Under the pieces are notes generated by a model. It had not been told where the DNA came from. It saw only the letters and a list, made by a program, of their open reading frames with translations, and searched no databases. This document shows, one piece after another, positions 55,326-64,000 of a DNA stretch of 64,000 bases; the first letter of the stretch is position 1; every line of letters begins with the position of its first letter. Source of the DNA: Actinomucor elegans (lineage: Eukaryota; Mucoromycota; Mucoromycetes; Mucorales; Mucoraceae); NCBI GenBank assembly GCA_026027325.1, contig JAMSLZ010000016.1, positions 248,001-312,000 of the forward strand, in the 5' to 3' direction. The position numbers and the translations under genes were made by a program.

Positions 55326-58300
55326 ACGTAGTTGATGAACAGGAAGCTCAACTACGTGAAGATAATACTATCATTTCAAACATTCCTGCCAATAAAAATC
55401 TAATTGATTTTGATCCTTATTCTACCGTTCATCTAGACAAAACCATACATCCTGTGTTGACTCCTATCAACTGTGTACAAGAAGTTGTTGAAAATGCAAA
55501 AGGAACTACTTTCAAATCTCAAGATGTAGTAACAGAAATGCTACCTATCGTGTATCCAAAATCATTGCCTGAAGATGTACTATACTTACAAGAATTAAAC
55601 GCTATCTCAACCAACTTACCTCTATATTCGGTGAATTATGAAGATAAAGTTTTACAAACTTTAATCGACTCAGGAGCCAGTGAAAACTATGTATCATCGC
55701 ACATAGTAAAATACTTGAATCAGGAACGATTTATTCCAGTACAAAACCGACAAGTGGAGACAGCTGGGGGTCAGATCTCTGAAATTAAGTACAAGGTTGA
55801 AATGGATATTAATTTAAATGGCTTCAAGGATAAAGTCACTGCGTATGTATTCGACACAAAATTTGACCTCATTTTAGGACGATCATGGTTAAAACAAACA
55901 CAACCCTTACCTGACTGGACTACTGACGCGTGGTACTTGAAAAATGGCAGTATCAAATTAAAACCGTGCAGAAACAAAAGACAATCGGTAACACCTAAAT
56001 TGAACTATCTCATTTCACACAAACAAGCCGATAGATATATGAAAAAGGGCGCTGAAAGTTTTCTCTTCTATATCAAGTCGAAGGATAATGAATCAGAGCT
56101 TCACAAGAATCCAAAATTGCGGACTACTGATTTCTGGGATGGATTGGTTAAAGAATTCAGTGATGTATTCATGGATAAACTACCTGGCCTCCCTCCTGAC
56201 CGAGGAATCCATCATGCCATTGACGTTGGTGATGCGCAACCCGTTTCTAGACCGCCCTACAAGATGAGTCCTATTGAATTGGATGAGCTGCAAAAACAAC
56301 TGAAAGAATTATTACAGTTGGGATTAATCAGACCTAGTACATCTCCATGGGGCGCTCCTGTTCTATTCGTAAGAAAGAAACCAGATCCAGGCTCAAACAA
56401 ACCAGGTGCTTTGCGAATGTGTATTGACTATAGAGTACTAAATAAGTATACAATCAAAAACAGCTCCAGTTTACCAAGGATCGATGAATGTTTAGAACGA
56501 CTAAGTGGTGCTAGGTATTTTACAAGTTTAGATTTACGAAGTGGTTATCATCAAATCCGCATTGCGCCAGAAGACGTCGAAAAAACTGCATTCAACACAA
56601 GATATGGACAATATAGCTGGTTAGTCTTACCGATGGGCCTGTGCAATAGCCCTCCAGTATTTCAATCTTTAATGAACAAGGTACTTGCTGACTGTATCGA
56701 TAAAACTGCATTAGTCTACCTGGACGACATCTTAATCTACAGCAAAACAATGGAGGAACACAAGAAACATGTGCGACATGTGTTGGAATTGCTACAAAAA
56801 GAAAAGCTAGTCGCGAATCTAAAGAAATGTGAATTTGGCAAGAAAGAACTAACCTTTGTTGGATTTCATATATCTAGTGCAGGTATTGCACCCAGCCCTG
56901 AAAAAGTGAAAGTACTCAAGGAATGGCCTCGTATGACAAATGTTCAAGAAGTACGTCAGTTCGTCGGTTTCGCACAGTTTTATAAACGGTTTATCAAGAA
57001 CTTCGCATCAATTGCTGCCCCACTGACCGATTTGACAAGAGGAACAGGTATCAAAAAGCGACCTATTGTATGGACAGATGAATGTCAACGCAGCTTTGAT
57101 ACCTTGAAACAACTACTATCATCAAGCCCAGTATTGCAAGTCGTAGATATGGATAAACCATTCAAGATAGAGGTGGATGCTTCGGATCGAGGGTGTGGTG
57201 CTGTATTATTACAGCCTGGCGAAGATGAGAATGTCCAATGGCATCCCATCTGTTTCGAATCCAAGAAGTTTTCTGAGGCTGAGAGGAAATATCCGGCACA
57301 AGAAAGAGAACTACTAGGTATATTACATTCTTTAAGAACGTGGCGATGTTTCATAGATGGATGTCCAAAAGGCTATAAGGTATATTCAGATCATCTTCCT
57401 CTGCAGTATTTTAGGACAAAAGACAAACCTCCTAGTCGGTTGGTACGCTGGATATCTGAATTGGAACTATATTCACCCGAGATAATATACAAGCCAGGCA
57501 AAGAAAATGAAATACCTGATATCTTGTCAAGAATGAATTTCGATTCCCCATCGGAACAGCCTGCTAGTAAATCTATGGAACCTGAGTATTTATATGCTAC
57601 ATGGAACAAACTACCGCCTACACTTCGAAGCGATTGGCCATTACTGTTGATCCCAGGCAACCGAATTAAGGTAAAATCGGCTGAAGTAAAAAGCATACTA
57701 GACAGAGAAGAGAAAAACTTCGATGTTACTGCTAATCGAGTATGGCGAAAGGTTATAGTGGATGAAGCTAAACAACAAATCAAGAACGTACCATTTGTCC
57801 CTTTTGCCGAAAGAGCTGATACAGTAGCAAAATATCACGAAGCGTATGGACATGCTGGATACAAGACGATGTTGAAATTACTAACACCAAGAGCATGGTG
57901 GCCCTCACTTAGGTTAGACATAAAACAATGGCTTAGCGCATGCCCTTCGTGTCAAGTCAATAGTCGTCGTACTAGAGCCCATCAAGATGAAATGCACCCA
58001 CTTAAAGTTCCTACTGCGTTTGATCGTTGGCATCTTGACTTTTTGGATCTGCCTACAACGGTAAAAAACAACCGTTGGTTACTGGTGGGGGTGGATTATG
58101 CTACAAATTGGCCAGTAGCGCGTGCTGTTCCTATTGCGTCTAAAGAAGCAGTTGCTGATTTCATATATGAAGAGATCGTGATGAACTTTGGTGTTCCCTC
58201 GGAAATTGTAACAGATCGTGGTGCCAATTTTACGAGCGAATTGGTGAAAGAGTATTTAAAACGGGTAGGCACTAATCATAAGCTAACCTCGGCATATCAT

Positions 58301-59551
58301 CCACGTACAAATGCCAAAGCTGAACGTTTTAACGGCGTAATCAAGCAAATGCTACGAAAATACACTAATGGTGCTCTACATCGATGGGATGACTTTGTCA
58401 AGGCTGCTCTTTTTGCTTGTCGAGTACGAATTCACTCTACCACGGGATTCAGTCCGTTTTACTTAACATATGGTCGAGAACCACGCATTCCAGGTGATAC
58501 CTTACAGCCATATATCGATGCTAATACTTTTAAAGATCCTCGAACAGTAGCCGACTTTACTGCAAGAGAACTCTCCCAACTTGGACAACACAGAGCAGCA
58601 GCTGAATTCAAGTTGAAAGCTATGGCTGAAAAAGACAAGCAGAAATGGGATGCAACTGTGAAGAAGCTTAGTTTTGAGACAGGTGACATGGTAATGCTAA
58701 CACATGAAGGTCGTTTTGGACTCGAACCAAGATTCAAAGGGCCTTTTATTGTAGTCGAAGCTTTTTACGATTACGGTACATATAAGTTGCAAACATTAGC
58801 TGGTGAACCACTGAAATCGCTGGTCCATGTTGATCGTCTCAAACCTGCACTTGGTGACAAACCTACTGAACCTTGGTATGACCCTGTTAGTGCGCGTCGA
58901 GAATACAACAGTATTATGAAAGAATTACCTACGACCACTTTGGGTGTTTCGCATAGTAATAGTAACGCATTCAAGACTAATGACAAGGAATTACAACACA
59001 TTCAAGTACCTGAAGACTTTGTAGATCCCATTGCAGAAGATGTTGCGATTAATAAGGTGGAAATGGAGCAACAAAAAGTTTCAAAAAAGCGTGTGGAAGT
59101 AGTAACAACAAAAAACTCAGCAAAAATGGAAACGCAACAATGCAGTCCCAGTATCGTAAACCATCCATTTAGCCCAATGACTGAAGTTTCGAACGCGTCA
59201 AGAGAAGAACCAGCGAAGTTTAATTTACCTCAGACGGCCACAATTGATGTTGATCTACCTGAAGCTCAACAATCACCAAATCAACTTACAAGCAGTAATC
59301 GTATGGTTTTTTCGGACAATTCTACCGGGCCGGTCCCATCTAGTGATTCTAAAGTCAGCTCCGGTAGTGTTCCGGGTCGAACACAAAGCTTGGAAGGGGG
59401 TAATGTCGAACCCATTGACTCCACAATGGAAGAGCTACCAATAGAAGTCGAGCTGAGATTAAAGAAGGAAGCAAGACGAAAAAGGAAGTTCAAGCCCAAT
59501 ACCAGTACAACACGCAAGAAGACTAAGGTACACTTAACTTGCCTTATATGA
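55286..59551 (+). CDS. Ty3-type Pol: protease, reverse transcriptase, RNase H, integrase
   Basis: One open frame, with no ATG needed if made by frameshift. The first in-frame codons after the gag overlap read TTFTKKKAPGFSINVV. Residue numbers here count from base 55454. Protease: TLIDSGASENY with Asp72. Reverse transcriptase: KPGALRMCIDYRVLNKYT, FTSLDLRSGYHQI and VYLDDILIYSK (YLDD at 422-425). RNase H: FKIEVDASDRGCGAVLLQ and VYSDHLPLQY. Integrase: HEAYGHAGYK with CPSCQVN zinc part, then the DD35E triad Asp862, Asp921 and Glu957, and a GPF/Y-type module (FKGPFIVVEAFYDYGTYKLQ). After it comes a long Lys/Gln/Ser-rich tail with no visible chromodomain. The last 49 codons lie inside the 3' LTR and are strongly basic (RRKRKFKP, RKKTK), perhaps a nuclear localisation signal. 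Confidence 0.95.
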   Translation, partial: TTFTKKKAPGFSINVVDEQEAQLREDNTIISNIPANKNLIDFDPYSTVHLDKTIHPVLTPINCVQEVVENAKGTTFKSQDVVTEMLPIVYPKSLPEDVLYLQELNAISTNLPLYSVNYEDKVLQTLIDSGASENYVSSHIVKYLNQERFIPVQNRQVETAGGQISEIKYKVEMDINLNGFKDKVTAYVFDTKFDLILGRSWLKQTQPLPDWTTDAWYLKNGSIKLKPCRNKRQSVTPKLNYLISHKQADRYMKKGAESFLFYIKSKDNESELHKNPKLRTTDFWDGLVKEFSDVFMDKLPGLPPDRGIHHAIDVGDAQPVSRPPYKMSPIELDELQKQLKELLQLGLIRPSTSPWGAPVLFVRKKPDPGSNKPGALRMCIDYRVLNKYTIKNSSSLPRIDECLERLSGARYFTSLDLRSGYHQIRIAPEDVEKTAFNTRYGQYSWLVLPMGLCNSPPVFQSLMNKVLADCIDKTALVYLDDILIYSKTMEEHKKHVRHVLELLQKEKLVANLKKCEFGKKELTFVGFHISSAGIAPSPEKVKVLKEWPRMTNVQEVRQFVGFAQFYKRFIKNFASIAAPLTDLTRGTGIKKRPIVWTDECQRSFDTLKQLLSSSPVLQVVDMDKPFKIEVDASDRGCGAVLLQPGEDENVQWHPICFESKKFSEAERKYPAQERELLGILHSLRTWRCFIDGCPKGYKVYSDHLPLQYFRTKDKPPSRLVRWISELELYSPEIIYKPGKENEIPDILSRMNFDSPSEQPASKSMEPEYLYATWNKLPPTLRSDWPLLLIPGNRIKVKSAEVKSILDREEKNFDVTANRVWRKVIVDEAKQQIKNVPFVPFAERADTVAKYHEAYGHAGYKTMLKLLTPRAWWPSLRLDIKQWLSACPSCQVNSRRTRAHQDEMHPLKVPTAFDRWHLDFLDLPTTVKNNRWLLVGVDYATNWPVARAVPIASKEAVADFIYEEIVMNFGVPSEIVTDRGANFTSELVKEYLKRVGTNHKLTSAYHPRTNAKAERFNGVIKQMLRKYTNGALHRWDDFVKAALFACRVRIHSTTGFSPFYLTYGREPRIPGDTLQPYIDANTFKDPRTVADFTARELSQLGQHRAAAEFKLKAMAEKDKQKWDATVKKLSFETGDMVMLTHEGRFGLEPRFKGPFIVVEAFYDYGTYKLQTLAGEPLKSLVHVDRLKPALGDKPTEPWYDPVSARREYNSIMKELPTTTLGVSHSNSNAFKTNDKELQHIQVPEDFVDPIAEDVAINKVEMEQQKVSKKRVEVVTTKNSAKMETQQCSPSIVNHPFSPMTEVSNASREEPAKFNLPQTATIDVDLPEAQQSPNQLTSSNRMVFSDNSTGPVPSSDSKVSSGSVPGRTQSLEGGNVEPIDSTMEELPIEVELRLKKEARRKRKFKPNTSTTRKKTKVHLTCLI
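59392..59403 (+). other. Polypurine tract
   Basis: GGAAGGGGG followed by TAA, directly before the 3' LTR; the expected primer for plus-strand DNA synthesis. Confidence 0.85.
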
Positions 59552-59833
59552 ACTCAAGCCCGCTGCCAAGATGATTGTTAGAAAATCATACTACTATAGA
59601 AATATTCCTTTATAAATATCCAAAGCGCATATCCATATATAATTATCCATCCGTCTTAGAATAATATAAATACCATTATAATTTTATTGAATAAAGCTTA
59701 TCTTCAGTTTGTATCTTAAAAATACTTATATTGTATCTTTTATAATACTTCTTTAATATACTTCTTGATCACGTGTAGAATAGTCACAGAGAACTGATTC
59801 TACAGACATCCATTGCAAGATACAGAACTGACA
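59404..59833 (+). repeat. 3' LTR (430 bp)
   Basis: Same length and sequence as the 5' LTR except for one base seen. The Pol stop codon (59549-59551) lies within it. Confidence 0.95.
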
Positions 59834-59844
59834 AAAAGAAGAGT

Positions 59845-59917
59845 GCCTAGCTAGCTCAATCGGTAGAGCGTGAGACTCTTAATCTCAAGGTTGGGGGTTC
59901 GACCCCCCCGTTGGGCT
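59845..59917 (+). tRNA. tRNA-Lys (anticodon CTT)
   Basis: Full cloverleaf by eye. The acceptor stem GCCTAGC pairs with GTTGGGC (two G-T pairs). The D arm is GCTC...GAGC. The anticodon stem TGAGA/TCTCA has loop CTCTTAA, with anticodon CTT at 59878-59880. The variable loop is AGGTT and the T arm is GGGGG-TTCGACC-CCCCC. There is no intron. A T6 run at 59921-59926 is the Pol III terminator. An LTR retrotransposon ends 11 bp upstream. Confidence 0.96.
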
Positions 59918-60630
59918 TTATTTTTTACATCGCACCGTATTTCTGTGAGACGTTTACCTTTTTCAGTTACACACGGATGTTGTAAACATGACTTGTTCAG
60001 TGTCCGTCACCAATCAGGTCAATGTTCGACAATGCTTATACTCAGCTTGTGCTTTGACAGCTTTGTAACGTCGGTTAAGAGATATATATGGAAATCAATG
60101 CTTAGTGCAACTAACCTTCATAAACTATCTATCACCGAATATAAAGTCGTACTAGAATGGATTACTATAAATCCTTGTTAACTCCAGGAGCACAGTCTTT
60201 GACTAACTCAATCGTCTATAATATCAAGTTAAATCCGAACTTCAATTTTGTATAAATAGCTCATCATTTTAATGCTTTAATAAATCAATTCGTTTTATCA
60301 GTCTGGTTATTTTTACAGTCTTTATTATATTCGATATAACATTTTTTTTAACCTTATCTGCTACTTTTTGGTTTATTATACACTTAGACGGATATATACA
60401 GACATTACATCATTTTTATCTTTTCTATATATATTTAAACTTTTTAATATATCCATAGTTTTTATATCTTTATAACCTTTTTTATAAATTAAAATGATTA
60501 TTCTGTATAATAAACATTATCAAGAAGGCAACTGTTCCATTATGCATGAAAAAACAACATTATATTTATGTTTTCTACTAATATATATATTAAATTCATA
60601 TAAAAAAAGATATCCCTCTTACTATTCAAT
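59918..60630. other. Region between tRNA-Lys and the second Ty3-type element
   Basis: About 710 bp, very AT-rich towards its right end. It probably contains the 5' LTR and leader of the element that starts at 60631, but with its 3' half outside the window the LTR limits cannot be set. No primer-binding TGG block is convincing. Confidence 0.5.
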
Positions 60631-62568
60631 ATGTCTGCTCCTATCTCCACTGTTTCTGGTTCTAATGACGCTGTCATTAATCCTCCTGTTGCTGTTGAAT
60701 CCTCTGCTGATCAAGACGTAGAGATGAACAACTGTGATGACGGTTTATCCGTATCTGACTCCGTTGAGGTGATCAAGGACGCTATCCGTCAAGCCTCTGC
60801 TCAAATCGCCAAGATGACTATCCAGTTGGTGACTCCTGGTGTTCTCTCTGAAGAAGCTGCCAAGAAACTTCGTGGTGATCTTGCTCTTCGACAAAAGGAT
60901 TTGACGTTATTCAAGGAATCTCTTCTGGCTATGGAAGAATCCCTTGGTAGCTCTGCTGCTAGTCCTGCTTCTGCTTCTCTGGGTCCTACTAAGAGTACTA
61001 TGTTACGTACTGAGTTTGTGCCCAATGACTTACCTATTATCCAATGGGTTGGTATGGTTTCTGACAACAAGTCTACCATCTTCACTGACTTGCGTACCTG
61101 TCTTTCTCGCTTCGAAGTCGTTGTAGAGTGTCATGGTCTTGACTTGGACGTCAATGGTGCTCGCCTACTTAAGTACTGTTGCTTAAACGAGGATCATCAA
61201 ACATTCTTGAAAGAAACCTTCTTTGTGCCTGGTGTTGCTGCTACTTGGTCCATTGTAAAAGATGCCTTCTTGAAGAAGTTTGGTGTGAATGCAAGTGTAG
61301 ATCGCTCTACTGCTGCTAACGAGCTCATGGCCATTACCAAACGGTCAACCGAGACAATTGAACAGTATATTGACCGCTTCAACGCGTTACGTCGTCGTGC
61401 TGACTTGAATGATTCGTTCTTGTTAATATCTACCTTCTTGCGTGGATTGCCTGACTCATTCCAAGAACGTATGGCATATACTATGAATATGGGAACTGAA
61501 ACTCAGATGCAGAATCTCGAGTATGTTTGCGCTGTGGCTCGTAACTTGGACAGTCGTTTGGCTTCTATGCGTGCTAACAAGCGTACTGGTGACGATCAAA
61601 GGGAATCTCTTGGCACGAAAAAGTCAAAGGTTTCTGATGAACCATCGTCGTCATCGTTTCCTAATGGTGCTGCTGCCTCGAAGTACGCATCAAAACCTTC
61701 TTCTTCGTCTAGTACAAGAGAAAAGAAAGGGTTGTTCTGTTCTTTCCACCGATCGACTACGCATAGCACGGACTCTTGTCGCGCTGCTAAACTGGGAGGT
61801 GTACCCAAGCCTGGTCCTGGTGACTGCCGTCGTTGTGGCGCTAAGAATTGGAACCCATCACATCGCTGTGATTCATCTGCTGCAGTGAATGGTGTTGGTA
61901 AATCTGCCAGTAATCTGGTAATGAGAGCTATGTCCACGTCGCCCGAACGTTTTTCCTCTTCTGCCTCTCGCACCACTACTACTACTTCTTCTGCTGCTCC
62001 TCGTGCTCCGGTTTCCACTACCGTCGAGACTAATACTTCTGTTGCTTCTTCTGCTGGATCAACCAATGCTTCTTCTTCTTCTGCTGTGGCTGTTGCCACA
62101 CAACGCATCAACGATATGGATATTTCAGATGAAGAATCGCTTCTGGTCGCCGCGCAGGCACAAGCTTGTAAGTATCACAAAAGATTTTCATTGCCACCAA
62201 GACAGGTTTCTAATTCTCTCTTTGTACCGGCTATTATAGAGAATATTACTACCTACAGTTTGATCGATTCGGGTTCGAGCTTTTCTATGGTTACGCCAGA
62301 GTTTTTTAACTCACTTGTTCCACCTATTCCTTTGGTGAAGCAAGAAGGCACAATCCAGCTTGGCCACGTCAATAATGCGATCAGTAGAATAGGGTCTTGC
62401 ACTCTAAAAGTATTCTATAATAAAAAATCTTTTTACCATACTTTTGAAGTTTTTCCTTTCTTTACTCATGAAGATGTTCCTATTTGCTTTGGTCTTGACA
62501 TCTTACCTCAATTGAACATTGGTATCACTGGTCTTGTTAGTTCACACTTTGAACAAATTGGCCATTGA
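60631..62568 (+). CDS. Gag-protease polyprotein of the second Ty3-type element
   Basis: 645 residues from ATG 60631. An acidic N-terminus and a helical region (EVIKDAIRQASAQIAKMTIQ, EEAAKKLRGDLALRQKDLTL) come before a capsid-like domain (about 125-310: TDLRTCLSRFEVVVECHGLD, IVKDAFLKKFGVNASVDR, STETIEQYIDRFNALRRRAD). Then follow two Cys/His clusters (CSFHRSTTHSTDSC and CRRCGAKNWNPSHRC) in place of a standard CCHC knuckle, a Ser/Thr-rich linker of about 90 residues, and a retropepsin-like domain with TYSLIDSGSSFSMVTPEF (Asp546). The frame ends with TGA followed by C, a context known to be leaky, and the same register remains open beyond. I infer that Gag-Pol is made by stop-codon readthrough. 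Confidence 0.9.
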   Translation: MSAPISTVSGSNDAVINPPVAVESSADQDVEMNNCDDGLSVSDSVEVIKDAIRQASAQIAKMTIQLVTPGVLSEEAAKKLRGDLALRQKDLTLFKESLLAMEESLGSSAASPASASLGPTKSTMLRTEFVPNDLPIIQWVGMVSDNKSTIFTDLRTCLSRFEVVVECHGLDLDVNGARLLKYCCLNEDHQTFLKETFFVPGVAATWSIVKDAFLKKFGVNASVDRSTAANELMAITKRSTETIEQYIDRFNALRRRADLNDSFLLISTFLRGLPDSFQERMAYTMNMGTETQMQNLEYVCAVARNLDSRLASMRANKRTGDDQRESLGTKKSKVSDEPSSSSFPNGAAASKYASKPSSSSSTREKKGLFCSFHRSTTHSTDSCRAAKLGGVPKPGPGDCRRCGAKNWNPSHRCDSSAAVNGVGKSASNLVMRAMSTSPERFSSSASRTTTTTSSAAPRAPVSTTVETNTSVASSAGSTNASSSSAVAVATQRINDMDISDEESLLVAAQAQACKYHKRFSLPPRQVSNSLFVPAIIENITTYSLIDSGSSFSMVTPEFFNSLVPPIPLVKQEGTIQLGHVNNAISRIGSCTLKVFYNKKSFYHTFEVFPFFTHEDVPICFGLDILPQLNIGITGLVSSHFEQIGH

Positions 62569-64000
62569 CTCCCAGACCCAATTGATCCTGATCAGGTCAA
62601 ACCAAATGATAATCCATACGGAACGATTACTGAGCGAAAGCCTTTACTTGATAAAATAAACAAGTTGTTACAGGTCAATTCTTCTATTGATATGAAAAGT
62701 ACATACTGCAATTTACCGGGTGCTATTATTCATCTCAAAACGAAGCCTGGAAGTGTTGCTTACAGAAAACAATACGCATTGCCTGAAGCATATCGTTCTG
62801 CGGTCCTTGACCAAATAGAAACATGGTTACAGGAAGGTGTCATTGAAAGAGCTCCTTCTCATACATCGTGGAATAGTCCAATCCTTTGCGTCAAAAAGAA
62901 GGACTCATTCGGTAATTACACGTATGCTAAACCTAGAGTGGTTTGTGATGTTCGTCTAGTTAACCAATTGCTGATTGTAAATGATAGACAACAACTACCT
63001 CTCATCTCAGAAATACATCAACGTATTGGCTCTGCTCCAATCCACACTATATTGGACATTCATGCTTGCTTTACAAGTTTTAAAGTTGCTGATGAAGATC
63101 GCGAGAAACTGTCCTTTACTTGTCCCTATACCAATCGGCAGATGCGCTTTATCAAAGCGTGCTATGGCATAAGTTTCGTTGGATCGGTCGTCCAACGCAA
63201 TTTGACAACACTCTTTGAAGATCTTCCTTACGTCAACGTGTATGTAGATGACATCGTTGTTTCTACATTTCCTCCGCTATCATATCATGCAGATTGCGTT
63301 GCTGAAGTGATCAAACGTCTTACTAGTGCTAATCTCGTACTGAATCCTGATAAGATCGTATTCGCTCAACAGAGCATACACATATTGGGTTGGTCGTTGA
63401 TAAAAGGTAAACTGATCCCTGATCCTCGCAAAGTAGCAAGCTTAGAAAGCTGGCCTAAAATGACTACTGGACGTCATATCCAACAGTTTCTCGGGTTTAT
63501 GAACTTCTTCCGTTCATCCATTCCTTTCTTTGCTAAACTCGCTGCTGATTTAGATGACCTACGTAACGTAAAAGATATTACTAAAGTCTGGTCAAACAAA
63601 CATGAACAAGCTTTTGCAGCTCTTAAATACGCTCTGGCCAATGCTCCTGTTATCTCGCCTCCAGTTATCGGTCAACGATTTCATGTTGCAACAGATGCAA
63701 GTGTGTCTGGTATTGGTGCTATGCTGTATCAAATTATCGATAATGAAGTTAAGTTTGTTGCCTTGGCTTCTCGAAAGCTTAGTGTTTCCGAACGCAACTA
63801 TAGCACTACCAAACGTGAATTGTTAGCTGTCGTTTATGCATTTGCGAAATTCCACAAGTGGCTGTATCTCATTCCCTTTACGTTGCATACTGATCATAAA
63901 AGTCTCATTTACTTGCAGACTCAAGAAGTACCTAATGCTTTAATGGCTGGTTGGTATGAGGGTATTTTTGGCTATACGTTCAATACAGTTCACCTGCCTG
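62569..64000 (+). CDS. Pol (reverse transcriptase, RNase H start) in frame after TGA, truncated by window
   Basis: 477 codons without a stop, in the same register as the gag-protease frame. Starts LPDPIDPDQVKPNDNPYG; there is no suitable early ATG. Reverse transcriptase: YRKQYALPEAYRSAVLDQIE, WLQEGVIERAPSHTSWNSPI, KPRVVCDVRLVNQLL, HTILDIHACFTSFKVADEDR (first Asp) and VNVYVDDIVVSTF (YVDD). The fingers-palm part reads YGISFVGSVVQRNL in place of the common FGL-AP-FQ, a divergent form. It continues with a Ty3-like connection (SWPKMTTGRHIQQFLGFMNF) and RNase H (FHVATDASVSGIGAMLYQ, LHTDHKSLIYLQ). The integrase is expected beyond the window. Confidence 0.92.

Larger units (their letters stand above)
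53967..59833 (+). mobile_element. Full-length Ty3/Gypsy (Metaviridae-type) retrotransposon
   Basis: 5,867 bp with two 430-bp LTRs that differ at one site seen (T at 53998, C at 59435), each starting TGTC and ending GACA. A primer-binding site follows the 5' LTR and a polypurine tract precedes the 3' LTR. Gag and Pol frames are open. AAAA flanks both sides (53963-53966 and 59834-59837), compatible with a 4-bp target duplication though uninformative. The pol order reverse transcriptase, RNase H, integrase defines the Ty3 group. The right end is 11 bp upstream of a tRNA gene in the same orientation. The copy appears young and possibly active. Confidence 0.95.
60631..64000 (+). mobile_element. 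Second Ty3-type retrotransposon, 5' half (cut by window end)
   Basis: Gag-protease frame followed, after a single in-frame TGA at 62566-62568, by a pol frame open to the window end. The gag architecture differs from the element at 53967 but resembles the split relic at 48534-52359. The integrase and 3' LTR should lie to the right. Confidence 0.9.

Noticed and set aside
59918..60630. Looked for the 5' LTR of the second Ty3-type element here
   Set aside because: Several TG...CA pairs exist, but without the 3' LTR none can be chosen; not annotated.
61596..62111. Antisense 171-codon frame over the gag gene of the second Ty3-type element
   Set aside because: Low-complexity shadow of the Ser/Thr-rich gag linker.

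Overview
The window looks like nuclear DNA of an early-diverging filamentous fungus, most likely Mucoromycota (Mucorales-like). It is AT-rich, and the genes carry many short introns (47-63 nt) with GTAAGT-type donors and CTAAC-like branch points. Protein families are fungal: a Fep1/SreA-type GATA factor with the iron-sensing Cys region, a Whi5/Nrm1-like protein and a CYSTM protein. The repeats are DIRS, Ty3 and Tc1 elements. This assignment is inference; no rRNA or species marker is present.

Positions 1-40,600 are ordinary gene space separated by AT-rich intergenic DNA. In order: the 3' end of NAD(P)H-hydrate epimerase; 4-hydroxyphenylpyruvate dioxygenase; ribosomal protein eL33; two small unassigned genes; a Ser/Thr kinase; a five-exon membrane protein; a Whi5/Nrm1-like gene; a CYSTM gene; NTF2; a two-thioredoxin PDI with an ERp29c-like tail; a GATA iron regulator; a low-complexity protein with a C2-like domain; importin alpha; V-ATPase subunit c''; a Pumilio protein; and a UBE3A-like AZUL-HECT ubiquitin ligase. 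Exon joins were read by eye. Every model has a total length divisible by three and keeps family motifs in frame across its splices. The genes do not form a shared pathway.

Positions 40,600-64,000 are a dense mobile-element cluster. It holds a DIRS-like element (minus strand) with a frameshifted tyrosine recombinase, then a complete PIF/Harbinger-like DNA transposon whose transposase carries a C-terminal chromodomain and whose long terminal inverted repeats contain palindromes. Next comes an intact Tc1 element. A Ty3-type retrotransposon relic (minus strand) is split by two Tc1 insertions, and one of those Tc1 copies is itself split by a solo LTR of the relic's own family. Two Tc1 fragments are fused head to head beside the relic. 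A nearly perfect Ty3 element (430-bp LTRs, one mismatch seen) ends 11 bp upstream of a tRNA-Lys(CTT) gene. Finally there is the 5' half of a second Ty3-type element whose gag-protease and pol frames are separated by one in-frame TGA.

The strongest leads are the chromodomain Harbinger-like transposon with palindromic TIRs, the Ty3 insertion beside the tRNA gene, the gag-TGA-pol arrangement, and the nest, whose target-site duplications give a relative order of insertions.
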